A DNA stretch of 64,000 nucleotides, taken from contig NZ_CP117523.1 of the NCBI RefSeq assembly GCF_036812735.1, forward strand, positions 3,410,001 through 3,474,000, given 5' to 3'. The position numbers and the translations under genes are program-made. The notes below the pieces were generated by a model. That model searched no databases. It saw only the letters and a list, made by a program, of their open reading frames with translations, and was not told where the DNA came from. Origin of the DNA: Terrisporobacter glycolicus ATCC 14880 = DSM 1288 (GTDB lineage Bacteria > Bacillota > Clostridia > Peptostreptococcales > Peptostreptococcaceae). Positions within the stretch are counted from its first letter, which is position 1. Each line of letters starts with the position of its first letter. This document shows positions 1-8,166 of this stretch, in pieces.

Positions 1-25
1 TTTTAAATTTATAATAAATTAAATT

Positions 26-895
26 TTATCCTAATGTCTTGAATTCATATCCATTATCCTTGAAATGTTTTATTATATCTGGTAAAGCTTTAACAGTTTC
101 TTCTTTTGAATAAGTATCATGCATTAGTAAAATTACAACTTCTTTATTTTTTGATGTTTCAATAGCAATTTTAGCTAATTGATCCGCATTTTTTCTTCCA
201 CCCTCTGCATCTTTATTAAGGGCATTCCAGTCTATTGATACCATATTATTTTCTTTTAGATATCCATCTAATTTGTCCATACCCTTCCATGACATATATC
301 CACCAGGACATCTTAAAACTTTAGTTGAAAATTTATCCCCCAGTATAGATTTTAATAGTTTATCATTCTTGGCAAAATCTTCTTTAAATGAATTCAAATC
401 CAAGTTTCTTCCTGGATATAATTTATTCATATCGTGACTGTAGGAATGATTTCCTATTGAATGACCACTGTCAAATGTTCTTTTTAATATTGCTTTAGCA
501 TTTTGCCCTCCATTTTCTAGAGTGGATCCAAGTACAAAAAACGTTCCTTTTACGTTATTTTTGTCTAGTATATCAAGTATCTTTGGCGTATTAGTTACTG
601 ATGGTCCATCATCGAAAGTTAAAAACACCATTTTTTCACCATTATTAGAATAATTATATGTTTTAATTCTTTCTTCTATTTTTTTTGCATCATAAACATA
701 CTTTTGGCCAGATTTACTAGTATTTGGATATTTGGACTCTATTTCTACTTTTTCTTCATTATTGCGTACTACGTTATTCTCTTTTTTACTATTATATCCC
801 ATTACTTTTGAGAAAGATAACCCTGCACCAATCAATAATACTCCACTTATTCCTAAAATCATAGCTAACTTCTTGTAACTTATTCTTCTTCTCAC
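26..895 (-). CDS. Membrane-anchored polysaccharide deacetylase (NodB domain, CE4)
   Basis: This 289-residue protein has an N-terminal hydrophobic anchor or signal (about residues 9-30) followed by a linker and a NodB domain. All five CE4 motifs are visible: TFDDG (93-97), the zinc ligand pair H150/H154 in HSYSH, RCPGG (195-199), DWN (222-224) and LMHD (257-260). CE4 enzymes of this layout remove acetyl groups from GlcNAc or MurNAc in peptidoglycan, often giving lysozyme resistance, so it should act outside the membrane. The substrate cannot be told from sequence; PgdA-like and PdaA-like roles are both possible. The ATG follows an AGGTTT-type site. It appears to be a single-gene unit. Confidence 0.9.
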   Translation of the reverse strand: MRRRISYKKLAMILGISGVLLIGAGLSFSKVMGYNSKKENNVVRNNEEKVEIESKYPNTSKSGQKYVYDAKKIEERIKTYNYSNNGEKMVFLTFDDGPSVTNTPKILDILDKNNVKGTFFVLGSTLENGGQNAKAILKRTFDSGHSIGNHSYSHDMNKLYPGRNLDLNSFKEDFAKNDKLLKSILGDKFSTKVLRCPGGYMSWKGMDKLDGYLKENNMVSIDWNALNKDAEGGRKNADQLAKIAIETSKNKEVVILLMHDTYSKEETVKALPDIIKHFKDNGYEFKTLG

Positions 896-1346
896 ACTAA
901 ACCTCCACTATTATTAATTTTCTTATACTTTAATATTAATAGTTGGAAGTTTCGCTTTTATATTTAAATTGTTTCTTAGTTGTAAAATGTATTATTTTAT
1001 ATCATTTTGTATTTTTTTAATATAAATTGACTTTATCTTCATCAAATATAATTACATTTTTTAATTATTTATTTTCCATCTTAGGATATTTGGACAAATA
1101 TTTCTTTAATTATGTTAACTTGTTCCTCGTTTTGTAAATATATAGTAAAAAGAGCATTATCTATTAATGCTCTTTAACTATAGATATATTAAATTTCTTT
1201 TCATAAACTTAACTTACTCTTATATTAATCTTTGTAAATCATTTACAGGTATATATGTTTTTTATATCCCAAGTTTATTTGTCAGTAACTTTAAAATTTA
1301 TTAATAAGCTTTTTGAGATCCATATTTATCTATATTGTACAATGGT
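896..1346. other. 451-bp intergenic region
   Basis: AT-rich space between the deacetylase and the HIT gene, both on the - strand. It holds the hairpin at 1149-1175 and presumably the deacetylase promoter. The only open frame (1255-1446, +) runs into the HIT gene antisense and lacks a ribosome site, so I see no gene here. Confidence 0.6.
1149..1175 (-). terminator. Intrinsic terminator after the HIT gene
   Basis: An 11-bp perfect stem (1149-1159 with 1165-1175) with a 5-nt loop is followed on the - strand by a short T run. It lies about 170 nt past the HIT stop codon. Confidence 0.7.
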
Positions 1347-1718
1347 TTATTGTTTACTATATTTCATGTATTTAGGTATTGCTCCTCTTACTCCACCTGT
1401 TGGGTCAATTACGTCTCCATTGAATCTAGGCATTAAATGTATATGAACATGAAATACTGTTTGCCCACCCGCTTCATTTACATTGACTCCCACATTATAT
1501 CCATTGGGACTGTATTTTTCATCTAGTAATTCTTTGCCTTTATCTACTAAATCAAATATTGCCTCTCTTTCTTCTTTGGTTATATCAAAGAAGTTTGCAA
1601 CATGACGCTTTGGTATTACTAACATATGACCTGGTGTTGCTGGAAATTTATCAAAAATAGCATAAGCAAGGTCATTTTCCAGTACATAATCTTTTATTTC
1701 ACAAAATATACAACTCAA
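1347..1718 (-). CDS. HIT family nucleotide-binding hydrolase
   Basis: A 123-residue histidine-triad protein. The signature HVHIH gives H90, H92 and H94, with H92 expected to be the nucleophile for nucleotide-phosphoramidate or dinucleoside-polyphosphate hydrolysis. An N-terminal C3-x-x-C6 pair is common in the family. The length is normal for bacterial Hint/Fhit-like proteins and it should be cytosolic. The start is TTG, chosen because GGAGGAAG lies just upstream and the next methionine is inside the fold. It stands alone between two terminated units; the physiological substrate is not predictable. Confidence 0.9.
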   Translation of the reverse strand: MSCIFCEIKDYVLENDLAYAIFDKFPATPGHMLVIPKRHVANFFDITKEEREAIFDLVDKGKELLDEKYSPNGYNVGVNVNEAGGQTVFHVHIHLMPRFNGDVIDPTGGVRGAIPKYMKYSKQ

Positions 1719-1772
1719 TTTACTTCCTCCTTACTTTTTCTATTTAATTTTTCCAATAAATATTTTATCAAT

Positions 1773-3131
1773 TTATTCTATTCCACTATTTATTTCTGAA
1801 TCTGGTACATTACCACCATTATCCCCACCATTATCCCCACCATTACCTTCATCTGGATTAGGATTAGGTGTTGGTGTTTCTTCTCCTCCATTATTTGAGT
1901 TATCGTCTCCTGGATTAGAAGGTTCTTTATCGTTGTCTTGTGATGGCGGTACTACGGTATTATTACCATTACTACTATTGTTTCCGCTATTATTGTTTCC
2001 AGTATTGTTATTATTATGATTATTGTTGTTATTTATATTATTGCTATTGTTAGTATTTTTATTTGAATAATAGTCATTTTGGTATGTATCTACATTATTA
2101 GATTGAGTATCTGTTGCATCAGCCGCTTCAACTTCTGTATTTTCTTCTGGTTCTACAGGTTCTTCTTTAACTGGTTCCTCTTTTACTACTTCTGTAGTTG
2201 GTTTACTTTTATTACTTTCTTTTTTGTCCTTGTTAAGTAACTCTATGCCTTTTACACCTATTACTAGAACTAAAAACACAGCTGCACAAGCGCATACTTT
2301 CTTAATTAATCTTCTTTTATTTAATTTAGAATCGTACTCTTCTACATTCTCTTCTTCTACATCTGAACCACTTTCATCTAATGTTTTTTCAACATCTACT
2401 GGTAGGCTTTCTATGCAAGAACTTACATCTACTATAAACTCATTTAAATTTTCATACATATAATTTGCTTTATTTGTCGTTGCACTATATATAATACTAA
2501 ATATTTCTTCATCTTTAATTTTCTTCTTTAATTTTCTTGAACTAAAATCAAGATCCCTAGTTATTAACGTGTATAAAATAATACCTATAGAATAAATATC
2601 TTCTTCTTTTCCAGCCTCAAAATCATCTTCATCAATCAGTTTTCCTGATTCATCGTATTTTTGCTCTAAATATGATAACACATCAATTTTTACAATACCT
2701 TCTGAATTTATAAATATATTTTCTGTATCTAGATTATCATGACTTAATGATTTATGATGAAACTCTTTTAATCCTTCTGCTATTTGCTTAACTATATTTA
2801 GGCTTTCTCTATAAGTCAGTTTGCTAAATACTACTTTATTCCATAAGCTTCTGCTTTTGAAATACTCCGTTTCTACATAGTAATAAATATAATTATTTTC
2901 TACAAAACTAGATATATCATTTATTCCTATTAGATTTTCATGTTTTAAATCTTTTAACATATTTATTTTCTCTGTTATATCATTGATGTATCTTTTATGA
3001 TTACTTTCTTTTCTTAGAACTTTTATACGTACTTTTTGCTGTGTTTCATTATTTATGGCCACATATACTTCAGCCAATTCGTCTTTTTCTACTAGCTGGA
3101 TATCGGTGTATTTATTCCTGAAATCTTCCAT
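1773..3131 (-). CDS. Membrane-anchored pseudokinase with Asn-rich outer tail
   Basis: The N-terminal 250 residues have a Ser/Thr kinase fold: VRIK supplies the lysine at 37, and HDNLDTEN (131-138) occupies the HRDLKPEN loop. The catalytic Asp of HRD is Asn (133), the loop Lys is Asp (135), DFG reads DVL (150-152), and the glycine-rich loop has no glycines. It is therefore probably a pseudokinase. A transmembrane segment at about 278-295 follows, then an acidic Pro/Glu stretch and a low-complexity Asn/Gly/Asp-rich tail that should be outside the cell. No PASTA domains are present. The role is unknown; a cell-envelope scaffold or sensor is an inference. Confidence 0.75.
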   Translation of the reverse strand: MEDFRNKYTDIQLVEKDELAEVYVAINNETQQKVRIKVLRKESNHKRYINDITEKINMLKDLKHENLIGINDISSFVENNYIYYYVETEYFKSRSLWNKVVFSKLTYRESLNIVKQIAEGLKEFHHKSLSHDNLDTENIFINSEGIVKIDVLSYLEQKYDESGKLIDEDDFEAGKEEDIYSIGIILYTLITRDLDFSSRKLKKKIKDEEIFSIIYSATTNKANYMYENLNEFIVDVSSCIESLPVDVEKTLDESGSDVEEENVEEYDSKLNKRRLIKKVCACAAVFLVLVIGVKGIELLNKDKKESNKSKPTTEVVKEEPVKEEPVEPEENTEVEAADATDTQSNNVDTYQNDYYSNKNTNNSNNINNNNNHNNNNTGNNNSGNNSSNGNNTVVPPSQDNDKEPSNPGDDNSNNGGEETPTPNPNPDEGNGGDNGGDNGGNVPDSEINSGIE

Positions 3132-3257
3132 GCATTATTCCTCCATAATATATTTCCTTTTCCCTAATAATAATTAAGTTAATTATACAAAATTTGTAAA
3201 TAATTATCTATATTTGTGTTTAATTTTTTTATATTATTGTCACTTTTTGGAGTAATA

Positions 3258-3288
3258 AAAGAGTGTATTATTTTTTAATACACTCTTT
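3258..3288 (-). terminator. Terminator after the thioesterase gene
   Basis: A 13-bp inverted repeat (3258-3270 with 3276-3288) around a 5-nt loop, followed on the - strand by CTTTTATT. It lies between the thioesterase stop and the pseudokinase start. Confidence 0.75.
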
Positions 3289-3314
3289 ACATTAATAATT
3301 AATACTTATTTGTA

Positions 3315-3752
3315 CTATAAATCTAGTTTCTTTTCTATGTTGTAATAAGAATTAGTAACCTTGGCAATTAGTCTTTCACTATCATCCCATATATCTACCT
3401 CATAAACTAAGATCTTCTTGCCAAATTTGATTTCCTTGGCAATAGCTATTAACTTCTCGGATTCTATGGCAGGATTTAAATAAGTAATATTACTTGAAGT
3501 AGTTACTACGTAGTTACCTCTAGTCCATGCAGCTGTTCCCCCTACAGTATCTGCCAAAGTGAAAATACATCCTCCATGAACAGATTTTCCAGGATTTAAA
3601 TGACTTTTATTTATATCAATTTCTCCCTTTGCATAACCTTTTGAGATTGATGTTATTTTTATACCTATTTCTTTTGCAAAACCAGCTAAACTATTTCTAT
3701 GTTCCATCATTTTTTTGTAATTTACTTCATCTATAATATCTAGTTTTTCCAA
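3315..3752 (-). CDS. PaaI-like hotdog-fold thioesterase
   Basis: A 145-residue protein with the hotdog thioesterase pattern: LNPGKSVHGGCIFTLADT places the HGG turn and the catalytic acidic residue on the central helix. Members hydrolyse acyl-CoA, often phenylacetyl- or hydroxybenzoyl-CoA, in the cytosol; the actual acyl group is unknown. The start is TTG preceded by AAGGGGGC. It has its own downstream terminator and no evident pathway partner beside it. Confidence 0.85.
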   Translation of the reverse strand: MEKLDIIDEVNYKKMMEHRNSLAGFAKEIGIKITSISKGYAKGEIDINKSHLNPGKSVHGGCIFTLADTVGGTAAWTRGNYVVTTSSNITYLNPAIESEKLIAIAKEIKFGKKILVYEVDIWDDSERLIAKVTNSYYNIEKKLDL

Positions 3753-3876
3753 TTTATTTTGCCCCCTTAATTTGCTATTTTCAATAGTTTTTATAAAATT
3801 TTTACCATAATATTATAATATCTCTATTATGAAAAAATATAAATAGAAATTCTTATTTGCAGTTTACTTTTCAATA

Positions 3877-3906
3877 AAAAAACAGCTATATTTATAGCTG
3901 TTTTTT
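3877..3906 (-). terminator. Terminator of the PTS operon
   Basis: A 14-bp stem (3877-3890 with 3893-3906), ending in T residues on both strands, directly downstream of the IID gene. Confidence 0.8.
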
Positions 3907-3927
3907 GTAATAATGATAATGTTATTT

Positions 3928-4770
3928 TTATACAATTCCAAAACCAGCTAATGCTATACAAATTAACATTGCTGATATAAGTATTGTTGTAGTTTTTACT
4001 TTTTTACCAAGTAACCAGTACATAACTCCGAATATTATGGCTGGAAGCATACATGGCATAATTTGATCTAAATATGTTTGAATTGGCTCTGCCCATTCTC
4101 CACTACCAACATTTATACTAAGTTCTAGCATAACATTGGATGCTGTCATACCTCCAATAACCATAAGTCCTAGCATTGATGTAGCTTCCATTACTTGAGA
4201 AACTATGCTTGAACCACTTACATCTTTAAAGAACTGTGTTCCATATTTAAATCCTTTATCTAAACAAATATAACGTATTATGAAGTGAGGTATATTTATA
4301 ATTAATAGGAATAATATTGGTCCCATTATGTTACCTTGTGATGCTAAGGCTATACCCACACCTGCAGCTATAAGTTTTAAAGTTCCCCAGAAGAATGAAT
4401 CTCCTATTCCCGAAACAGGTCCCATTAAACTTGATTTAACTGCATTTATACCATTTTCATCAAAGTTTTCATTTTTTTCATTTTCTTCTTCCATAGCTCC
4501 AGAAATACCTACTAATAAAGTACTTAGATGGGGAGTAATTGACATAAATTCAAGATGTCTTTTTAATGCTTTAGATGTTTTTTCCTTGTCACCTTTGTAT
4601 AGTCTACGGATGATTGGTGCCATTGTATATGCATATGCTAAGTTTTGCATACGCTCATAGTTCCATGATGAGTCCATTGTTAAAGATCTTCTAAAACATT
4701 TCCAAAAGTCTTTTCTAGTTATTTGACTTTCTGGTGAAATTGTTTCGGGCTTTTTAGAATTCATTGTCAT
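3928..4770 (-). CDS. PTS mannose/fructose/sorbose family subunit IID
   Basis: A 280-residue membrane component of a mannose-family phosphotransferase. The N-terminal ITRKDFWKCFRRSL...NYERMQN stretch is typical of IID, and the C-terminal half has several hydrophobic segments. With IIC it forms the sugar channel. Its ATG lies inside the 3' end of the IIC gene (17-nt overlap) behind AAGGAGGT, so translation is likely coupled. It is the last gene of the GntR-IIA-BtpA-IIB-IIC-IID operon. The sugar cannot be named from sequence. Confidence 0.93.
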   Translation of the reverse strand: MTMNSKKPETISPESQITRKDFWKCFRRSLTMDSSWNYERMQNLAYAYTMAPIIRRLYKGDKEKTSKALKRHLEFMSITPHLSTLLVGISGAMEEENEKNENFDENGINAVKSSLMGPVSGIGDSFFWGTLKLIAAGVGIALASQGNIMGPILFLLIINIPHFIIRYICLDKGFKYGTQFFKDVSGSSIVSQVMEATSMLGLMVIGGMTASNVMLELSINVGSGEWAEPIQTYLDQIMPCMLPAIIFGVMYWLLGKKVKTTTILISAMLICIALAGFGIV

Positions 4771-5515
4771 CTACTATTACCTCCTTATTTCCTGAATTGT
4801 AGTTTACATATATTAAAGCTATTGCTAATCCGAATAAAGCAACCCCTGTTACAGTAATTTTTAAGTATGCTACCATTATAAATCCTAATAAAAGAAAGGC
4901 TACAGTTTTTTTGTTTAACATCATTCTAGCTAACATGGCAAAACCTATAGCTGGTATTACTCCTGCTGCAACATCCATTCCATGTATAACAAACTCAGGA
5001 ATATAAGAAAGTATTTTTTCTATTGCTGGAACACCTAAGGAGAAACCAAAGCCTACTATTAAAGCTAAAATAATTTTATTACCTATACCAAATATTATTT
5101 GCATACGTTCTACGCCTTCGATATTTCCTTCTTCAGCATAACGGTCTGCAATATGAGATCCCCATGTAAGAACTACAGTCATAAGGAAGTTATCAATTAA
5201 AAGTACTAATGTTGCTATTGGTACTGCAAGTACTACTGCTGCAGATACATCTTGTCCAGTTAATATTACAAATGCTGTTGCTATAATTGAACCAGAAACA
5301 AAATCTGGCGGGTTACTTGCTCCAACTGGGAATGCCCCCATAAATACTAGCTCTAACGTAGATCCTATTACTATACCTGTATGCAAATCGCCTAATGCTA
5401 AACCAACAAGTGGTGCCACAACTATTGGTCTATTGTGCATAGTAGAACCTACGTAACTATGCATGTATGCAAAGAAAGCAATAAGAGTAATTAAAACAAC
5501 TTGTGTTATTTGCAT
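4754..5515 (-). CDS. PTS mannose/fructose/sorbose family subunit IIC
   Basis: A 253-residue polytopic membrane protein of the EII-Sor/Man IIC family. It opens with MQITQVVLITLIAFFAYMH and contains MHNRPIVVAPLVGLALGD and a GSTLELVFMGAFPVGASNPPD segment, both family hallmarks. With IID it forms the transport pore in the cytoplasmic membrane. A GGGGGAG ribosome site precedes the ATG. It overlaps IID by 17 nt and follows IIB by 23 nt in the same operon. Confidence 0.94.
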   Translation of the reverse strand: MQITQVVLITLIAFFAYMHSYVGSTMHNRPIVVAPLVGLALGDLHTGIVIGSTLELVFMGAFPVGASNPPDFVSGSIIATAFVILTGQDVSAAVVLAVPIATLVLLIDNFLMTVVLTWGSHIADRYAEEGNIEGVERMQIIFGIGNKIILALIVGFGFSLGVPAIEKILSYIPEFVIHGMDVAAGVIPAIGFAMLARMMLNKKTVAFLLLGFIMVAYLKITVTGVALFGLAIALIYVNYNSGNKEVIVDDNEF

Positions 5516-5538
5516 ATTTATCTCCCCCTAATAAGTAT

Positions 5539-6009
5539 TTATATTAATTTCATTACATCTGTACTGTCATCATCTGGAACTAATTGTACAAATATACTTC
5601 TTCCTTCTTCTGATAACTCTTTTATCATTTTCACATCATCTTGTGATATATTCACAGCTTTAGATATGTTTTTTCTGTCATCTCCTGATTTTGTTCCTCC
5701 TAGGTTTATTGCTGTTATAGTTGGAACTTTTTTAGCTAGACGATAAACATCTTCCACTGATTCACAAAGTATTAATAAATTATATTTGTCTGTAACTCCT
5801 GAATTAAGAGCTTTTGCTGAATCTTCTATACTTTTCATTACTAACTTAACATTTGATGGCTTAGCCATTCTAAGCCCTGCCATTCTTAAATCATCTTTTA
5901 ATAATCCATCACTTGCTATTAAGATACAATCTGTACTTAAAAATTTTGTCCAAGTAAATGCTACTTGTCCGTGTATAAGTCTGTGGTCAACTCTTACTAA
6001 TTTAATCAT
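5539..6009 (-). CDS. PTS mannose/fructose/sorbose family subunit IIB
   Basis: A 156-residue cytosolic phosphocarrier. The N-terminal VDHRLIHGQV motif contains the expected phosphorylated His13, which receives phosphate from IIA and passes it to the incoming sugar. Length and motif fit the family fully. The ATG overlaps the BtpA-like stop codon by one base (TAATG) and is preceded by GGGAGG, so the two genes are translationally coupled. Confidence 0.94.
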   Translation of the reverse strand: MIKLVRVDHRLIHGQVAFTWTKFLSTDCILIASDGLLKDDLRMAGLRMAKPSNVKLVMKSIEDSAKALNSGVTDKYNLLILCESVEDVYRLAKKVPTITAINLGGTKSGDDRKNISKAVNISQDDVKMIKELSEEGRSIFVQLVPDDDSTDVMKLI

Positions 6010-6755
6010 TATAGTTCCTCCCTCATCTTTTTAATTTCATTCATAAATGTTTTAACATGATCTTCACTTACATCTCCAGTATCTTTAAAAGTGTCTTTAA
6101 AGTAACTTCCTACTATTGCAATATCACCTATTTCAAGCTGTTTTTTCGCATTTTCTAGAGTAACTCCAGCAGCAATTACTAATGGAAAATCTCCTAAGTT
6201 TTTTTTGAATAATTCTATTTTTTCCATAGAAGTTTCTTCTCCAGTAGCATTTTCTGTAACAGCAATAGCATCACATCTAGTCATACCTATTTGTAAATCT
6301 TCTTCTACTGTTTTTTCCGATAATACAGGTTGGTATTTGAAACGTACTCCACCTATTAAGTAAGCTTTGCAGTTTCTTCTATATAATTTAAAAAATTCTT
6401 CTAAAGTAGCTTCATCTCTTGGTTTAACATGTCCTACTACTGAATCCACTTGTATATAACTTGCATTATATCTATTTGCTAATTCAAATCCCATGGCATC
6501 AACATTTAAACAGTTAACTCCATAAGGTATTGATAAATTTGATATTGATACATACTCTAAAATTCTTTCTAAGTCATAGTAATTACCGTAGTAATTTTCT
6601 AACATTATTCCATCTACACCGTTTTCCTCAAATATGTGAATCTCTTTCTTAGCTCTTTCAAATATTTCTTCTGGAGTATCTCCTTTTAAATGAACCATAG
6701 CTATAATTGGCTTCTTATTCTTGAAAACTGATAAAATCCCCTTTGTCTCTCCCAT
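6009..6755 (-). CDS. BtpA/SgcQ family TIM-barrel protein
   Basis: A 248-residue protein of the BtpA family, recognised by MVHLKGDTP near the start, ENYYG, a VNCLNVDA segment and the C-terminal DIAIVGSYFKDTF phosphate-binding-like loop. BtpA was named for photosystem I stability in cyanobacteria, but homologues such as SgcQ sit in sugar PTS operons of heterotrophs, and a TIM-barrel fold fits an aldolase- or isomerase-like step on the imported sugar phosphate. That role is an inference. It begins immediately after the IIA stop codon, behind GAGGTG. Confidence 0.85.
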   Translation of the reverse strand: MGETKGILSVFKNKKPIIAMVHLKGDTPEEIFERAKKEIHIFEENGVDGIMLENYYGNYYDLERILEYVSISNLSIPYGVNCLNVDAMGFELANRYNASYIQVDSVVGHVKPRDEATLEEFFKLYRRNCKAYLIGGVRFKYQPVLSEKTVEEDLQIGMTRCDAIAVTENATGEETSMEKIELFKKNLGDFPLVIAAGVTLENAKKQLEIGDIAIVGSYFKDTFKDTGDVSEDHVKTFMNEIKKMREEL

Positions 6756-7169
6756 TTAAAACACCTCTTCTTCTTCATTAATCTCAATTGTCACATGTGT
6801 TACTCCAGCTTTTGATTCTTCCACTAATTGTTTTACATCTTCGTCATTTAGTGAGTCTGAGAATCTTGTAAGTAGTTCTAATAACATGTTTAAGTTCATC
6901 CCAGAGAAAAGCTTAACATTTGGGTAAATTGTTAATTTTAACATTGCAGTACAAACACTTGCACCATATAAGTCCGATAAAATCACATATTCTGTTTCTT
7001 TGTCATTTGCAACTGTATCTTCAATACTTTTTACATATTCTGCAGCGCTTTCTCCAGGATATAAACTATATGAAGTGACGCAATTTGCTAAGTCACCTAC
7101 TATCATTTTTGCTGAATCTAATAGACCTTTTGAAAAATCTCCATGAGATGCTAATAAAATTTTCCTCAT
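6756..7169 (-). CDS. PTS mannose/fructose/sorbose family subunit IIA
   Basis: A 137-residue cytosolic domain beginning MRKILLASHGDFSKGLLDS; His9 is the expected phosphorylation site that accepts phosphate from HPr. SDLYGASV in the middle is also typical. It is a separate polypeptide here rather than an IIAB fusion. It is the first structural gene after the regulator and abuts the BtpA-like gene without a gap. Confidence 0.93.
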   Translation of the reverse strand: MRKILLASHGDFSKGLLDSAKMIVGDLANCVTSYSLYPGESAAEYVKSIEDTVANDKETEYVILSDLYGASVCTAMLKLTIYPNVKLFSGMNLNMLLELLTRFSDSLNDEDVKQLVEESKAGVTHVTIEINEEEEVF

Positions 7170-7193
7170 TACTGTTCCCCTCTCGTTGTAAAA

Positions 7194-7946
7194 TTATATA
7201 TTTGATGAAACTGCATATTTATATTTATCACTTCTAATGTATTGCTCATTATAATAAAGTACTTCATCATTTTCTGCATATACTAACTGACGTACTTTTA
7301 ATAAAGGCATATTTGTAGCACATTTTAGATGATCTGAGTATTCCTTATTTGAGTACTTTACTTCAAAAACATCTTCCACACGCTTAGGCTGAGTACTAAT
7401 ATTTTTTGATATAGTTTCCATTAATGACACATCTTCCAAATCTTCTTTTAATAAAAACATATACTCCATTCTGAAATAATCTATTTCAAATATAGCTGGC
7501 ATATCATCTATTAATCTAAGCCTTTTTATACAGATTACTTTATCATCTTGCTCTATATTTAAAGCTTCACACACAGCTTTTTTAGCTTTTTCTATTGAAG
7601 TTAAAATAATTTTTGTACTCGGTTTGGCATCTAAACGATGACAAGAATTTGTGAAACTATTACCTGCGCACAAAGCCTCTACTCTCGCCGGAATTGTTAC
7701 ATACGTTCCTTTACCACGCTTTTTGCATAAAATTTCTTCTTCCACAAGTTGCTTAAGAGCATTTCTTACAGTTATACGACTTACATTAAACTCCTTACAT
7801 AAGTCACCTTCTGATGGAAGCTTGTCCCCTGGTTTGTATATACCTGCTGTAATTTGCTTTCTTATGTTGTCATAAAGCTGCTGGTATAAAGGAATAAATG
7901 AATTAACTTCTAAGTCATTTTCATGTTTTTGCTTTTCTTCATTCAC
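7194..7946 (-). CDS. GntR/HutC family transcription regulator (UTRA domain)
   Basis: About 250 residues: an N-terminal winged helix (PLYQQLYDNIRKQI, PGDKLPSEGDLCKEFNVSRITV, KKRGKGTYV) and a C-terminal UTRA effector-binding domain. HutC-type GntR proteins usually bind a sugar phosphate and relieve repression of their operon. I use the GTG at 7944-7946 as start because GGAGG lies 8 nt upstream; a GTG nine bases earlier overlaps the ribosome site itself. It is the first gene of the PTS operon and most likely its autoregulator, acting at the palindrome at 7990-8005. Confidence 0.88.
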   Translation of the reverse strand: MNEEKQKHENDLEVNSFIPLYQQLYDNIRKQITAGIYKPGDKLPSEGDLCKEFNVSRITVRNALKQLVEEEILCKKRGKGTYVTIPARVEALCAGNSFTNSCHRLDAKPSTKIILTSIEKAKKAVCEALNIEQDDKVICIKRLRLIDDMPAIFEIDYFRMEYMFLLKEDLEDVSLMETISKNISTQPKRVEDVFEVKYSNKEYSDHLKCATNMPLLKVRQLVYAENDEVLYYNEQYIRSDKYKYAVSSNI

Positions 7947-7989
7947 TAGCAACACCTCCTTATTTTTATAACATTATATAACAACTTTC

Positions 7990-8005
7990 TTATTACATGT
8001 TATAA
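7990..8005. promoter_or_regulatory. Palindrome, candidate GntR operator
   Basis: TTATTACATGTTATAA is a 16-bp near-perfect palindrome (one mismatched pair) covering the -10 region of the PTS operon promoter. Its position fits autoregulation by the adjacent GntR protein; binding is inferred. Confidence 0.5.
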
Positions 8006-8025
8006 CAAGTTGAAAACGGTGTCAA
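7997..8025 (-). promoter_or_regulatory. Promoter of the GntR-PTS operon
   Basis: On the - strand TTGACA (8020-8025) is followed after 17 nt by TAACAT (7997-8002). The -35 is perfect and the -10 matches 4 of 6. The leader to the GTG start is about 45 nt. Confidence 0.6.
8011..8024. promoter_or_regulatory. cre site (CcpA operator)
   Basis: TGAAAACGGTGTCA matches the consensus TGWAANCGNTNWCA at every fixed position and overlaps the -35 box of the PTS operon. CcpA binding there would give carbon catabolite repression. Confidence 0.75.
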
Positions 8026-8098
8026 CTTAATGTTTTTATTATATAAATAATATTTTTAATACAATAAAAATATATTGGAAACAAATTTAAACAAAGTA

Positions 8099-8148
8099 AA
8101 AGGAGTGCTCCTTTAGATGATTTTTTAGTCACCTTGAAACACTCCTTA
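8099..8148 (-). terminator. Possible terminator after the CcdA-TlpA gene
   Basis: AAGGAGTG near 8100 can pair with CACTCCTT at 8140-8147, and a shorter AAGGAG/CTCCTT hairpin is nested within. On the - strand it ends CTCCTTTTACTTT. The stem is imperfect. Confidence 0.4.
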
Positions 8149-8166
8149 TTAATATTTAAATTATAA

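Noticed and set aside
1255-1446. Open frame of 63 codons on +
   Set aside because: It runs antisense through the 3' end of the HIT gene and has no ribosome site.
1950-2090. Repeat element in AAT/ATT-rich stretch
   Set aside because: It is the coding sequence of the Asn-rich tail of the pseudokinase.
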